From Citrus sinensis (lineage: Eukaryota; Streptophyta; Magnoliopsida; Sapindales; Rutaceae), in the NCBI RefSeq assembly GCF_022201045.2, contig NC_068557.1, forward strand, positions 27,567,501-27,631,500: DNA of 64,000 nucleotides. Direction: 5' to 3'. Of the stretch, positions 24,970 to 36,011 are shown piece after piece. The first letter of the stretch is position 1, and each line of letters starts with the position of its first letter. Below the pieces are notes generated by a model. The model saw only the letters and a list, made by a program, of their open reading frames with translations. It did not search any database and was not told the DNA's origin. Position numbers and translations under genes: made by a program.

Positions 24970-26718
24970 ATGACTGTTGAGGTTGTTAAAGTTGAAGAAG
25001 AAACCCAGAAGGTTGATGGAGTTGCTGCGACGAAAGAAGAGCCAAAGTCTGTTACGAAATGTTCTTCTTATAAGGAAGAGAGCAATTTTCTCTCTGATCT
25101 GAAGGAGTTTGAGAGGAAGGCTTTGAATGAGTTCAAGGCCAAGCTTGAAGAAGCCAGTCTTGGGAACAGTTTGTTGAATAAAGAAGAGGAGACCATCAAG
25201 AAGAATGAAAAGGCAGCAGCCGGTGGAGTTGTAGAGAAGGAGAAAGAAGCCGAAAAGCCAGTGGATGAAGAAGCTGAACAAGAGGAAGACAAAAACCCAA
25301 AAGAGCAAATAGCCCAAGAAGTTGAAAAGGAAGCTGAGAAAGAAGAAGAGAAAAATGAAGCTGAAGGAGAAGAGAAATGTGTTGAAGTTGATAAGGATAT
25401 TGCCCTTTGGGGAGTGCCGCTTTTGCCAAGCAAAGGAGCTGAGGGGATTGATGTGATTCTGCTGAAGTTCTTGAGGGCTAGGGAGTTTAAGGTGAATGAT
25501 GCATTGGAGATGCTGAAAAATACGCTTCAGTGGAGGAAGGGGAACAAGATTGATTCCATTTTGGATGAGGATTTGGAGGTAGATTTAAGCTCTGCTGCTT
25601 ATATGAACGGCGTCGATCGGGAAGGTCACCCTGTTTGCTACAACATTTATGGGGTGTTTGAGAGTGATGAGCTTTATCAGAAGACTTTTGGTACTGAGGA
25701 GAAGCGTGGCCAGTTCTTGAGATGGAGGCTGAGGCTGATGGAGCAGGGCATTCAGAAGCTTGATTTCAAGCCTGGTGGCATTTCTTCGTTGCTTCAGATC
25801 AATGATTTGAAGAATGCTCCAGTACTAGCAAAGAAGGAACTGAGGGTTGCCACAAAACAAGCTGTCGATCTATTGCAGAACAATTACCCTGAATTTGTTG
25901 CCAGAAATGTAAGCAATTCCTTTAATTACTCGTTAATCTTATTTCCCTTTGCTTCTTCTAATTAATCAAATTTGATGGGGGTCTTTTGTTTTGATTGATT
26001 GCAGATAATTATTAATGCTCCATTTTGGTACTATGCTTTGAATGCTCTCATATCACCTTTCTTAACGCAAAGAACTAAGAGCAAATTTGTTGTTGCTCGC
26101 CCGGCCAAGGTCACAGAAACACTTCTGAAGTAAGTATTATCTTTCCTTTTACCTACGTGTTAATTTCTGAAAATGTACTGTAGCTAAAAGCTAATTAAAG
26201 GAGATGAATTATTCTTGATTATAGATACATTCCAGCCGAGGAGCTCCCTGTTCAATATGGTGGCTTCAAGAGGGAGAATGATTTCGAGTTCTCCAAAGAA
26301 GGTGGTGCTGTTTCTGAGATTACTCTCAAGGCAGGATCAACTGAAACTATTGAGATTCAAGCTCCTGAGGTATTAATTAACTTTATGAAACAAATAACAA
26401 TCATTTGTTTTTTTCTTGTGGGGCAAGTTGTGAAATTAATCATACTTGTAATTATTCTGACAGATTGGAACTACAATCACTTGGGATCTGACTGTTCTGG
26501 GTTGGGAAGTGAGTTACAAGGAGGAGTTTGTGCCTACTGATGAAGGCTCATACACCATTATTGTTCAGAAAGGAAAGAAGATGGGGTCGCATGAGGGGCC
26601 AATTCGCAACACCTTCAAGAACAATGAAGCTGGAAAGCTTGTTCTCACAATTGACAATGCCTCAAGCAAGAAGAAAAGGGTTCTGTATCGATACAAGACC
26701 AAGAACTTCTCCTCTTGA
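24970..26718 (+). CDS. Patellin (SEC14/CRAL-TRIO-GOLD), PATL4-like
   Basis: Phosphoinositide-binding membrane-trafficking protein that acts at the cell plate and plasma membrane in Arabidopsis patellins; 487 aa. Coding exons 24970-25908, 26005-26129, 26225-26369 and 26464-26718 join in frame. Residues 1-140 form the family's acidic Glu/Lys-rich head (EKEKEAEK, EEEKNEAEGEE). CRAL-TRIO-N follows (LLKFLRAREFKVNDALEML), then the SEC14 lipid-binding lobe (VCYNIYGVFE to NAPFWYYALNALISPFL, about 205-340), then a C-terminal GOLD domain (about 395-487, ITWDLTVLGWEVSYKEEFVP), ending YRYKTKNFSS. The ATG at 24970 is the first in the leader. Identification as patellin is firm. The PATL4 label rests on the neighbours, since At1g30690 (PATL4) sits between Twinkle and BBE genes in Arabidopsis. 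Confidence 0.92.
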
Positions 26719-26816
26719 AAGTTTAAACTACACAATTAATCTATCTATTTACTATGTTTTGTCCAAATTCTGCATAACTTCGGGGATCATTAAAATTCAT
26801 TGTTATATTTTCTATC

Positions 26817-27187
26817 TACTAAATTATTCTTTTAGGCTGGGAAATTAATGGGAGAGAGGTGATTAATAAGACTTCATTATTATTTTTTTTCAAGGACTGA
26901 TACATTAATCCTGTGTTTTGATATCCAATTTGTCTGAATCTTTAGGGGGGATGCTTTGTTCCATAATTCTGAGAGTGAAAGATTGCTTCGTTGTTGTATG
27001 CGATTGTTCCGATTGAATGAGTTAATTTTTATATATATTTTTAATTAATCATGTCACAGTTCACATGAATTTATTTATTTAGTAACCAATAATTGCTGTC
27101 TACCAAATTATTCTTTTAGGCTGGGAAATTAATGGCAGGGGTGTGATTTGGACATAATTGTTATTTTATTTTCCCAGGACTAAGACA
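26817..27187 (+). repeat. Direct duplication in the patellin 3' flank
   Basis: About 88 bases at 26817-26905 recur at 27100-27187. The core AAATTATTCTTTTAGGCTGG and the following GAAATTAATGG are identical, and the remainder has diverged. The copies lie in or just past the 3' UTR. Confidence 0.7.
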
Positions 27188-27891
27188 TCAAAATGGGAGA
27201 GATGCAATTGAAATGGAATATTTTTATATTTTATTTCAAGCCCTTAACCATTACAGTCAAGTCATTGGACTACACAGTTTCCACTCTACACAGTGATGAT
27301 TTATTTTCCATTTCAAACTTTTAGCTATAGCCTTGAACTTTTCACCATTTACGGTGATTCAAAAGTTTCACACAACATTAGTGCGCAAACAAAATGATGA
27401 CAAGCTCCAACAAATATTAAAAATGGACACGCTTGGGAAGATATATATTGAATATCTTTTGATAATGTTATTTTTAAAATAAAAAATATTTTAGAACGAT
27501 AAAGAAAGTAAATTGTGTTCATTGCAAAGATCAAATAAAGTGTACATCTAGTAGCATGCATGCTTCAAAAGTCGTTTTGCTATCATAGGGAAAAAGAAAA
27601 AGCTTTTTGAGAATAATCCACTTCTCAAACATGTATTAGGAGAAATTTTATAATATATTAGAGATACTACGTAAGTTAATATAATTAGTGAAAGATGCTA
27701 ATGCATTTGAAAATGGTACCAAATAAAAATGCTAAAATTATTCAAAGGTCAAGACCAGCAAAATTATGACGAAGAAACATTTATTTTTGAGGTTCTATTG
27801 CATTATATCCTAATAACCTACTGCCAAAGCAAATCACAACTGACAAATGGACAAAACTTAAAACTCTCTATGATCCTTCTCTCTTCTTGCA
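27188..27891. other. Intergenic between patellin and BBE-like 1
   Basis: AT-rich spacer between convergent genes. It includes the BBE-like 1 3' UTR. Nothing else is recognisable. Confidence 0.5.
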
Positions 27892-29484
27892 TCAAGATGG
27901 ACTAATTGGAATACTCTGTTCATATGTGAAGAAATTATCAGGATCCACCGATGTCTTCACACGCACCAACCTGTCAAAATTATTCTTGAAGTACTTAATC
28001 CCATAAATCTTTCCTTCTTCATAAGTACCATTAGTATTGCTACCGATGTCGATATCGCGATAATTGAGAAATGCTTCTCTGGGATTCTTGGAAACATAAG
28101 GAGTCATAGCTTCATAAAAAGTTCTTGTCAAATTTAGATAGCGGTTGGTGACTTCAATTCCTGGTTGATTCCAGTTCGCAGAATACTGAATCTTGAATAT
28201 GTTTCCAGCTCTGTGCGGAAATGGCGTTTCTGTTGCAGGAATCTCACTCATTATTCCGCCGTAAGGATTCCATTGCATTCCCACTTCTCCGAGCTCAATC
28301 ATCAACTTCCATATTGATTCCAGGCCTGTCTTCGGAATCGGTTCCTGAACATAATCCGATTTTCGTTTCAAAGAGACTTGCGATTTTGGAATCCTGTTAA
28401 GTAAAACTTCCAACGGAGTTCCAATTGGTTGATCAAACCAAAATAGAACAGATTCAACCCATCTCATTTCAAAGCAATCCTTTTTCTGTATCCCCAATTC
28501 AGGGAAGCTCTGTTTCATCAACGAAAGAAGCTTCTCTGTTTGTCCTAAAAACATGGCAACAAATGAAACTTTTACAGTCTTTTCACCTTCTTTACTTCCA
28601 TTTACAGCATTAATAAACAATCTTATGAAGAGATCTTGGTCCAATTTGTCGGCCGCAACTTGTTGCCATTTTGCAACCAAGTCAGTAGCGCCTTGTTCCA
28701 GGGTTTTCACCACTCGAAACACAGTCACAGTTTCAGGAACCTGAACCAATTTAATCTTCCAGGAAAGAATTACACAGAAGCTCGCTGCACCACCTCCTCT
28801 AATAGCCCAAAAAAGATCTTCTCCCATTGATTTTCTATCGAGAATCCTACCCTGAACATCAACAATTTGCGCATCAACGATATTGTCCACTGACAGCCCA
28901 AATTTTCTCATCATGTTGCCATATCCGCCTCCGGAAAAATGCCCACCAACACCAAGAGTTGGGCACACTCCAGCAGGGAACCCATGGATTTTACTTGCCT
29001 CCGCAATTTTGTAATAAACTTCTCCAACCGTTGCGCCGGCTTGAACCCAGGCAGTTTCATCTGTTAAGCTGATGTTAATAGACCGAAGATTGAACATGTC
29101 AAGGATGACAAAAGGAACATTGGATACATACGAGAGGCCGTCGTAATCGTGGCCTCCACTCCGGATTCTGATCTGCAAGCCAAACTTTTTTGAGCAAATG
29201 ACAGTTGCCTGGACATGGGATTCATGCTTGGCAGCCACAATAACGAGTGGCTTCAGTGTTGTTGGTGTAGCAAATCTGAGGTTTCTTACATATGACTGTA
29301 AAACGGACGAGAACGAAGCGTTGCTTGAGGTGTAAATGGCTTCGGAGATTGCAATAGAGGATTGAGATTGCATGGAAAGGCATTGGAGAAAGTTTTCTTC
29401 AACAGAAGCTGAATTTGCAGCAGAAAATGTGAAGAAAATGATTGAGAAAAGAGAGAACATAATTATACATTTTGAAAACTCCAT
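27892..29484 (-). CDS. BBE-like FAD oxidoreductase 1 (intact, Leu gatekeeper)
   Basis: Secreted flavoprotein of the berberine-bridge-enzyme-like family, 530 aa, single exon, full length. Signal peptide about 1-24, FAD_binding_4 domain about 75-250, C-terminal BBE domain (NYRDIDIG at 474-481). Both covalent FAD anchors are present: His112 (GGHDY) and Cys174 (GVCPTLGVGGH). The monolignol-oxidoreductase active-site set known from AtBBE-like 15 is kept: Tyr114, Tyr188, Lys431, Gln433, Tyr475. Three residues after the Cys is Leu177. In AtBBE-like 15 a Leu at this place blocks oxygen, so this copy is predicted to be a dehydrogenase, unlike its neighbours, which carry Val. The substrate could be a monolignol or a related phenolic alcohol. 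A TATATTT lies at 29527-29533 on the same strand. Confidence 0.93.
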   Translation of the reverse strand: MEFSKCIIMFSLFSIIFFTFSAANSASVEENFLQCLSMQSQSSIAISEAIYTSSNASFSSVLQSYVRNLRFATPTTLKPLVIVAAKHESHVQATVICSKKFGLQIRIRSGGHDYDGLSYVSNVPFVILDMFNLRSINISLTDETAWVQAGATVGEVYYKIAEASKIHGFPAGVCPTLGVGGHFSGGGYGNMMRKFGLSVDNIVDAQIVDVQGRILDRKSMGEDLFWAIRGGGAASFCVILSWKIKLVQVPETVTVFRVVKTLEQGATDLVAKWQQVAADKLDQDLFIRLFINAVNGSKEGEKTVKVSFVAMFLGQTEKLLSLMKQSFPELGIQKKDCFEMRWVESVLFWFDQPIGTPLEVLLNRIPKSQVSLKRKSDYVQEPIPKTGLESIWKLMIELGEVGMQWNPYGGIMSEIPATETPFPHRAGNIFKIQYSANWNQPGIEVTNRYLNLTRTFYEAMTPYVSKNPREAFLNYRDIDIGSNTNGTYEEGKIYGIKYFKNNFDRLVRVKTSVDPDNFFTYEQSIPISPS

Positions 29485-29803
29485 TTTTTTGCGAATTGTT
29501 TTGATCCGTCAACGCTTCACACACACAAATATATGATTTAGTGATAATGGTGTTAAATGTTTTGATTATAGATTTCTTTTATTATTATTATTATAGATTC
29601 CTTAAATAACAACATATCGGTGTTGGAAAATGCATTTATTTTCTTGCCCCTAGTCTTGATTCTGTTGGAGATTGTCCAATGAATTTCCAAAATGGATGTT
29701 CATTTCTAAGGATGGCTCGATTGGGTTTCTTGCACTAAAATTAATTGCGTTGTCCTCTTTGGGCCGTACTAGATCGATCTCTTCGTTTTCTTTTCTTTTT
29801 TTT

Positions 29804-31021
29804 GAGTGGGACTATTGGCACCCCTTTAAATATCTCTCAACACCTCTTTTTTTTAATAACCCCATTAAAATATTTAAAAATATTAGAACATTCTTTTAAC
29901 ATCTTTTTTATGACAAAAATACCCTTAATTTAAATTATTAATATAAACTCCATTTTTTAATTTTTGATTTGTGAATTTTGAGATAACTAATCATCTATTA
30001 AAAAAAAAGAAAGAGGAAAAAAAAAGGAACTTGCTCCACGAAACTGCTACTTTTACGTGGCAAATCACTGAAATGTCAGCACGATCTTGCATACAGCTTT
30101 CAGCATCAACTTGTTTTCCACCGACAATCTCTTGCTCTTGCTCCTTCTCCTTCTTTGCGTTTGCGATCGTGCCTGACATTCTCGCTCTCTATACTGGTAA
30201 CAACTACTTGATATAGAAGATCAAAATCTTCATATTAATTTGTTTTGAATTTGAAAGCATTTTTTTAAAGTTAAAATAACTTTAGAAACATAATCATGCA
30301 TTACAAACAAACATGAAATATCAAATTCATCTGTTTAATTACAAATACTTCCCAGCAATTAAGAAAGGTAATATAAACAATAACATGATGCTGTTAGATA
30401 TTTAAAATTTTCAGTAATTATATTTATTTATATATGGTCATTTTGCATTAAAAGTCAGGACTAGAGTAGTACGCCATACCTGATCGAAACAAGACGGTAT
30501 CATAAATGGCAGGCACTTTACTCCAATGCATGACAATGCATTGTAATTGATGATGACACCTGGCAAACCCTTGGCCACCATGCATGTAATTCTAAGGCCA
30601 AATGTTAATTTGGTTTACTGAAGAATATGTTGAGCACAAGTTTTGAATCTTAATTTCCCTCACGAGGTCTCAAGGTTTCTTCTCTGAAGCTTGTTATGAT
30701 GAGTTGCTGCTGTCGCCAATAATTCCTCATCTGTTAATTTGGTTTATTTTTTTATTATCATCCTCATCTGTTTGCATGATTATTTTCTCCTAAATTTGAA
30801 ACTCTTAAATTAAGGTTTAGGAAAGAAAAGAGAGTTTATACTATATGTTGTATAAATGAAAAAATGCAGTATAAAGAATTTTGAAGGGGAATAAATTATT
30901 TAATTTTGAGTGGGGGTTTAATTAGAAATTATCCTATTATGTAATTTTACTAAAGGTTAAAATTGTAAAATAACTAAAGGGGTGTTAAGAGGTACTTAGA
31001 GTGGTGCCAATAGTCCCACTC
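29804..31021. mobile_element. MULE-like element with 9-bp TSD, possible captured DNA
   Basis: The ends are inverted repeats of about 45 bp, GAGTGGGACTATTGGCACC on the left and its complement on the right. They are flanked by CTTTTTTTT at 29795-29803 and 31022-31030, a 9-bp duplication, though of low complexity. The interior (about 30020-30200) is less AT-rich than the arms and may be captured host sequence. No transposase was seen, so it is non-autonomous. Mutator-like is inferred from the duplication length. Confidence 0.65.
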
Positions 31022-31590
31022 CTTTTTTTTTCCTCATCACTTTCTCACATACATGATGGACTCACAAGGCCCACCCTGAGAAAGTGCTTTCAAATGAGTC
31101 CCTAAACCCTAAACCCTAATCCATTCACAGAAAAAGTACTTTCTTGTAAGGTGTCCATCAACAACAAGCGCATTCTCAGCGCTTTTGACAAATTAATTTC
31201 AACTATGCCCTTCGAAAGTGCATTACAAAGTGCTTTCTGAGTGCTTTGACAGTTAAAATTAACTTTTCATTTTAAAAAATTTTAGAATACATAAGAAGTA
31301 TTATATTAGTCATATAACAATTAAATAAATTATGACATATATATATATTTTTATTTTAAAAAATTATCATATAAGTATTAATTATATTAAATTTAATTAT
31401 ATATGTCATACATAAATTAGTAAATTGTATTACTTCTGATATTCTAAAATTTCTTATTGAGAGAAATTCTAAGATACATAACGCCGAATGACATAATTAT
31501 TTATTTTTCTTTTAACGACTACTTCTCATGATACTATAACAAATGGCATCATTGGAAATTAAGGACAAATGACAAACAACTACCTATTCT
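31022..31590. other. Intergenic with telomere-like repeat
   Basis: Mostly unassigned. It contains nearly three CCCTAAA units at 31100-31119 (Arabidopsis-type telomeric motif) and repeated AGTGCTTTC words around 31085-31250. The end is very AT-rich. Confidence 0.5.
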
Positions 31591-31599
31591 TTCTCAAAA

Positions 31600-32333
31600 G
31601 GGAAATTATCATTACACCACCTTTATTTTGCCTTATGTTCATCCAACCACTACAAAATTTTAACATGTACTTTGCACCATTTTTTTTTTTTCACATTTGT
31701 ATCAACTAGCCACTTTTGCATTAACACTATTAAATAATTTTAATAAAATGACAATTTTATCCCCAAATAAATCAAAAGACCATTTTATTTTATAAAAATT
31801 TTAAAAAATAAAAAATAATGATAAAAATATCCCTAAATTTAATAAAAATAAATCCCTAAATTATAATTTTTATTTTTAATAAAAAGTATTTTAATATAAA
31901 TTATAATTATAAAAATAATTGCAAAATTTTGGGATTTAACAAAAATCCCCTAAATTATTAAAATTTTAGGATTTATTCTTTTAAGAAATAAATTCAGTTA
32001 TTTTAATAAAATTTTACAAAATTATAATTTTTTTGTAAAATTTAAATTTAGTAAAAATCAGTTGAGCACCTCTATTTGGGATTTATTTTTATTAAATTTA
32101 GGTATATTTTTATCATTTTATTTTTTATTTTTTAAATTTTTATAAAATAAAATGGTCTTTTAATTTATTTGGGGGTAAAATTATCATTTTATTAAAATTA
32201 TTTAATAGTGTTAATGGAAAAGTAGCTAGTCGATACAAATGTGAAAAAAAAGGTGGTCTAAAGTACATGTTAAAATTTTGTAGTGGTTAGATGAATATAA
32301 GGTAAAATAAAGGTGGTGCAATGATAATTTCCC
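31600..32333. mobile_element. MULE-like foldback element, 734 bp, perfect 9-bp TSD
   Basis: The left end GGGAAATTATCATTACACCA is complementary to the right end (TGGTGCAATGATAATTTCCC) with one mismatch. The inverted arms extend about 255 bp each (31600-31855 and about 32078-32333), leaving a short AT-rich centre. Flanks are identical 9-mers, TTCTCAAAA at 31591-31599 and 32334-32342. Long terminal inverted repeats with a 9-bp duplication are the mark of Mutator-like elements. No coding capacity, so a non-autonomous copy. Confidence 0.85.
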
Positions 32334-32342
32334 TTCTCAAAA

Positions 32343-32936
32343 TAGCAGTTTAATCCTTGTAAGTTAAAAAATATCAATGAAGAGCCGTGTGATTTTTTTT
32401 CTTCTTCTTTGTTTCTTTTTTCCCACTTTTCCCAGCATTAAAAATTCGGTCAGAAACATAAATAAATTTTCATCGTAATAATTTTTTTAACCAACTTCCT
32501 GTGGAATGAATCTGCCGTCGGAACTAGTGGAGGTTGAGATTTTAGAATGCATAATGGGAAAAGGATCGTGCAGTGAGTGATACGCAAGCCCAGAAAGCTG
32601 TAGATTTGGCTTTGTAGAACAAATCCAATTAACTAGATTCATTTACAGATAATCTAGATGCCTCCACAATAAGGATATATAATGCTCATAATAATTCCGC
32701 AAAAATAAGTTTTTCAAACTTGTACACCATATACCAAAGGGAGAAGAATGGACCCTCTGGAACTCCAAACCATCATAAAGTTTATCTTGTATAAAAGGAT
32801 CTTGAGCTTCGAATAGCTAACCTTTTGACTATTAAAAGCACTTAATTTTTTTAAATACGCGCCATAAAAGTTGATTTCTCCTTTTTGTTGAGGTAAATGA
32901 TGACGATAACCATGAACTCTTGACATCTTTTATATA
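32343..32936. other. Intergenic spacer between two mobile elements
   Basis: No gene or repeat recognised. A T-rich stretch lies at 32385-32430. Confidence 0.4.
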
Positions 32937-33459
32937 CAGTAAAATCTTTATAAATTAATAAGGTTGGGACTATATAAAATTTATTAATTAAAAGAGATAT
33001 TAAATAATTAATAATTTATTAATTTATAGATTTATTTACAATTCAATTAACATATAGTAGTTTTAGAGCCTGTTGAGCAAAAGGAAGCACTCAAAGCATC
33101 AACAACACTTCATAATTTCTTATTTTATTATAATTCGATAAGTCAACCCCAGAGCTTCTAGATGTAATAAGAAAAATAACTGATGAGATCCAACTAAATT
33201 TAGATTTTAAGAAAAAAGTAAGTAACAATGGACTCATATTTTATGTAATTAAAATATCATAGTCAACTATATTTGTAATTTCAGTAAATTATTAATTTAT
33301 GATTTGAATAGGACCACAAAGTTATATAAAATTTTGTTAAGAAAAATATTATCTTATTATTTTATTGAAATTATTATTTGGTCCATTGGCCTAAGTTGGG
33401 ACTATGAAAATTATGGAGATCATTAATTTATCAAGTATTAATTTATAGAGATTCTACTA
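32937..33459. mobile_element. pogo/Emigrant-like DNA transposon relic
   Basis: Terminal repeats are CAGTAAAATCTTTATAAATT on the left and the complement of TAGTAGAATCTCTATAAATT on the right, each next to TA, as in plant pogo-type Tc1/mariner elements. The interior (about 33065-33220) holds a decayed transposase C-terminus on the plus strand, readable as KEALKASTTLHNFL and, in another frame, PELLDVIRKITDEIQLNLDF. At least one frameshift separates these pieces. The copy is non-autonomous and old. Confidence 0.7.
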
Positions 33460-33729
33460 TATTATTATTTGAACTACGATGACTATAGCCGAGCCACACA
33501 ATGTGGGTTAATTTTGCTCATGCATAGATACTTGTAGCGGCGGTGAAGAATTCAATGAAGAGCTAAGTTTAGATAGTAATATAATTTAAAAATATTCAGT
33601 AAATAACAAGTACCAAAATTTTAATTCATTAAAATATTTTTATTCAATACATATACAACTATCCTTTGTTTTCATAGTTCCTTAGGACATGACCTTAATT
33701 CTTTCATCTCATAAAAATCTCCAAAAAAA

Positions 33730-34430
33730 TTGAAAAAATGACATTTATACCTTTAAGATTTGGAAAAATAGTCATATACACCCTCAAGTTCTAAAAAAGG
33801 AATACCAAAACTGCTTTTTTACTATAACACCCTTTGGATATAATAACAAAAAAAATTAACTTTAAAATTTTCAATAAATATAAAAATAATATAAATAATG
33901 TAATATGTCTAGTAGACCAATAAAATTAATATTTTTAATATTTAAATAAATTTAAATATGCAAATTATTATATCTATTTTAATAATATATTTGTATTTAT
34001 TTTAGAGAATTTAAATAAATATTTGGGCTAAATACATTTTACAATTAAAAAAATCTCACATACTAATAATGTTAAAATTATTATTTTACATAATATTTAA
34101 AATAATTTAATTTTTAATACATTTATTTTAATATTATGTTTCTATTAATTATAAAATTTACTTTAATATAATTAAAATATGTCTAATAGATTGTAATATA
34201 TTAAAACATATTTAAATATTGAAATTATTTTAAAATGTATATATTATTACATTTATTTTAATATTTATTTCCATTTATTATAAACTATTGGAGTCAATTT
34301 TTTTAATTAATAAATTTAAAGGATATTATAGTTAAAAGAGGATTTTGGTGTTCCTTTTTAAAAGTTTGGAGTCTTTGTGACATTTTTGCAAACTTTGAGA
34401 TGTAGATGTTATTTTTCCAACAAAAAAAAA
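33730..34430. mobile_element. Inverted-repeat element, probably MITE
   Basis: The left 100 bases (from TTGAAAAAATGACATTTATA) and right 100 bases (to TAGATGTTATTTTTCCAA) are diverged inverted complements; both arms contain an ACTATAA motif and the complement of TTTAGAACTT-like words. The centre is extremely AT-rich. Flanking CAAAAAA runs could be the target duplication but are too simple to trust. Confidence 0.55.
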
Positions 34431-35729
34431 TTAAAGAAATGATAACCAATCGAGAACTGTTTACCTAAATAACTAGAGGACCCTTAAACAAATCAATGTG
34501 AATTAGACTTTAGAACCTTTAAACACTTATCTGCTTTTTTAGCGAAAGAGAAGATTGAAGAGTCATAAAACTCTTGATTTTTTAGAGAGAGTGAAAAATT
34601 AAAAATTAGAAAAGAAGAAAGTCAAACATTTACTAATTGACATTTTTGATATTATGGAAATTTATGAGGAGCGTTTATGATAAATCAAATCAATAATGGG
34701 ACAAATGTCAAAATGGGCTTAAAATTTTTCTTAAAAGGTCCGTTGTTGGGCACAAAGTGGCACCATCGTTGGTGATTCAAATTTGACTCACATGAATGAT
34801 AAATTAGTATTTGTTGAATTGCTCAAAAATAATAATAAATAGAAAAAGGGAAATAAATTTTAACACAACAATTTACAATTTAGTTTTATCTCCTGGAAAA
34901 TTATTTTTCTTTATTGTTTTTAATTTATAAACAAAATAAAGAAACAATTTCAACTGAGATCAAACAGTTCTAACATGCGTCATAGTAGATGAACTCTCCT
35001 AAATCCTAATATTTGTGGACAACGGTGTGGGATTCATGTGACACGTCTCTCTAAATATTTTAGCACTATAAATTAATTATTTATTTTATGTGTATATATC
35101 ACAATTTTATACGATGAGTATTATTAATATGTAAATAAGTAATAAATTAGTTTGATTTATTGAAAAAAAAATGATTTGTCAAGAGATTTAATGACGCACG
35201 CCTTTCCAGTTATTTTAGTTTTAAGAAAATGTTAATTCATGCATATTACGTATAGGCTATAAACTATTATTTGGCATAAAAATTCAAAATGAAGACTACT
35301 TACTCTAGCAAATTAGTTAAGTAACATACTCGATTGTGCAATTTAAAACGTTCAATTGTTTATTTTAAGTCAAATAATTGATATTGCATCTTTGCTTGAC
35401 CACTGACCCTTTGGGGTTGTCCGTGGTGATGTTCAAAGGAACTTCCGTGGAGTACACTCGTTACGGGTCTGTTTGGCAGGTGCAATAGATCATATTTTGG
35501 GACTCATAAAATTTTTTTATTTTAAAATAACATAAAATTATATTATTTAATTTATGGAGTTCATTGAAGTACTCGTTAGACTTGTCAAATGATATACTAT
35601 TAGTAGTATGCACATCATTTTAACAGGTTGAAGTAGTGCGCCTGTTCCACATAAGTTTTTCTCATAAGATAATATATTAGGATCAGGAGGGTCATAAACA
35701 ATCCACATCCATTGTTTATTAATCAATAA
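34431..35729. other. Intergenic, no recognised feature
   Basis: AT-rich, with no coding potential above background and no defined repeat seen. Confidence 0.4.
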
Positions 35730-35746
35730 CAAAACATTTTTAAAGG

Positions 35747-35890
35747 TGATTTTGTTGGGAGAATCTGTGCCTCCCAGTTCCCGGTTCGAGCAGAGATTTC
35801 TAATCTGAGTTGTAGTACAGGCTTAAAGGTGTCTCCCACAGTTGGAGCCCTCCCCAAGATACCTCGTGGTTAAGACAAAAAAAAAAAAAA
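35747..35890 (+). mobile_element. SINE-like retroposon with 17-bp TSD
   Basis: 144 bp containing a tRNA B-box-like GGTTCGAGC near 35784 and ending in a poly(A) run of about 15. It is flanked by CAAAACATTTTTAAAGG (35730-35746) and CAAAATATTTTTAAAGG (35891-35907), which differ at one base. An A box is not clear, so the 5' end may be shortened. Confidence 0.7.
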
Positions 35891-35907
35891 CAAAATATTT
35901 TTAAAGG

Positions 35908-36011
35908 ATTGGATTAACTCCTAAAGTAAAAGTAAGAGGTCATGGTTCAAGTCCAACGAAAATATTTTACTTCGACGATGGGGAGGGGTGGGGTCAAATA
36001 TAATAATAATA
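35908..36011 (+). mobile_element. Possible second SINE fragment
   Basis: Directly downstream of the first SINE is GGTTCAAGTCC, a B-box-like motif, after an A-box-like TAACTCCTAAAG. The sequence ends in an AATAATAATAA tail. No target duplication was found. Confidence 0.35.
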
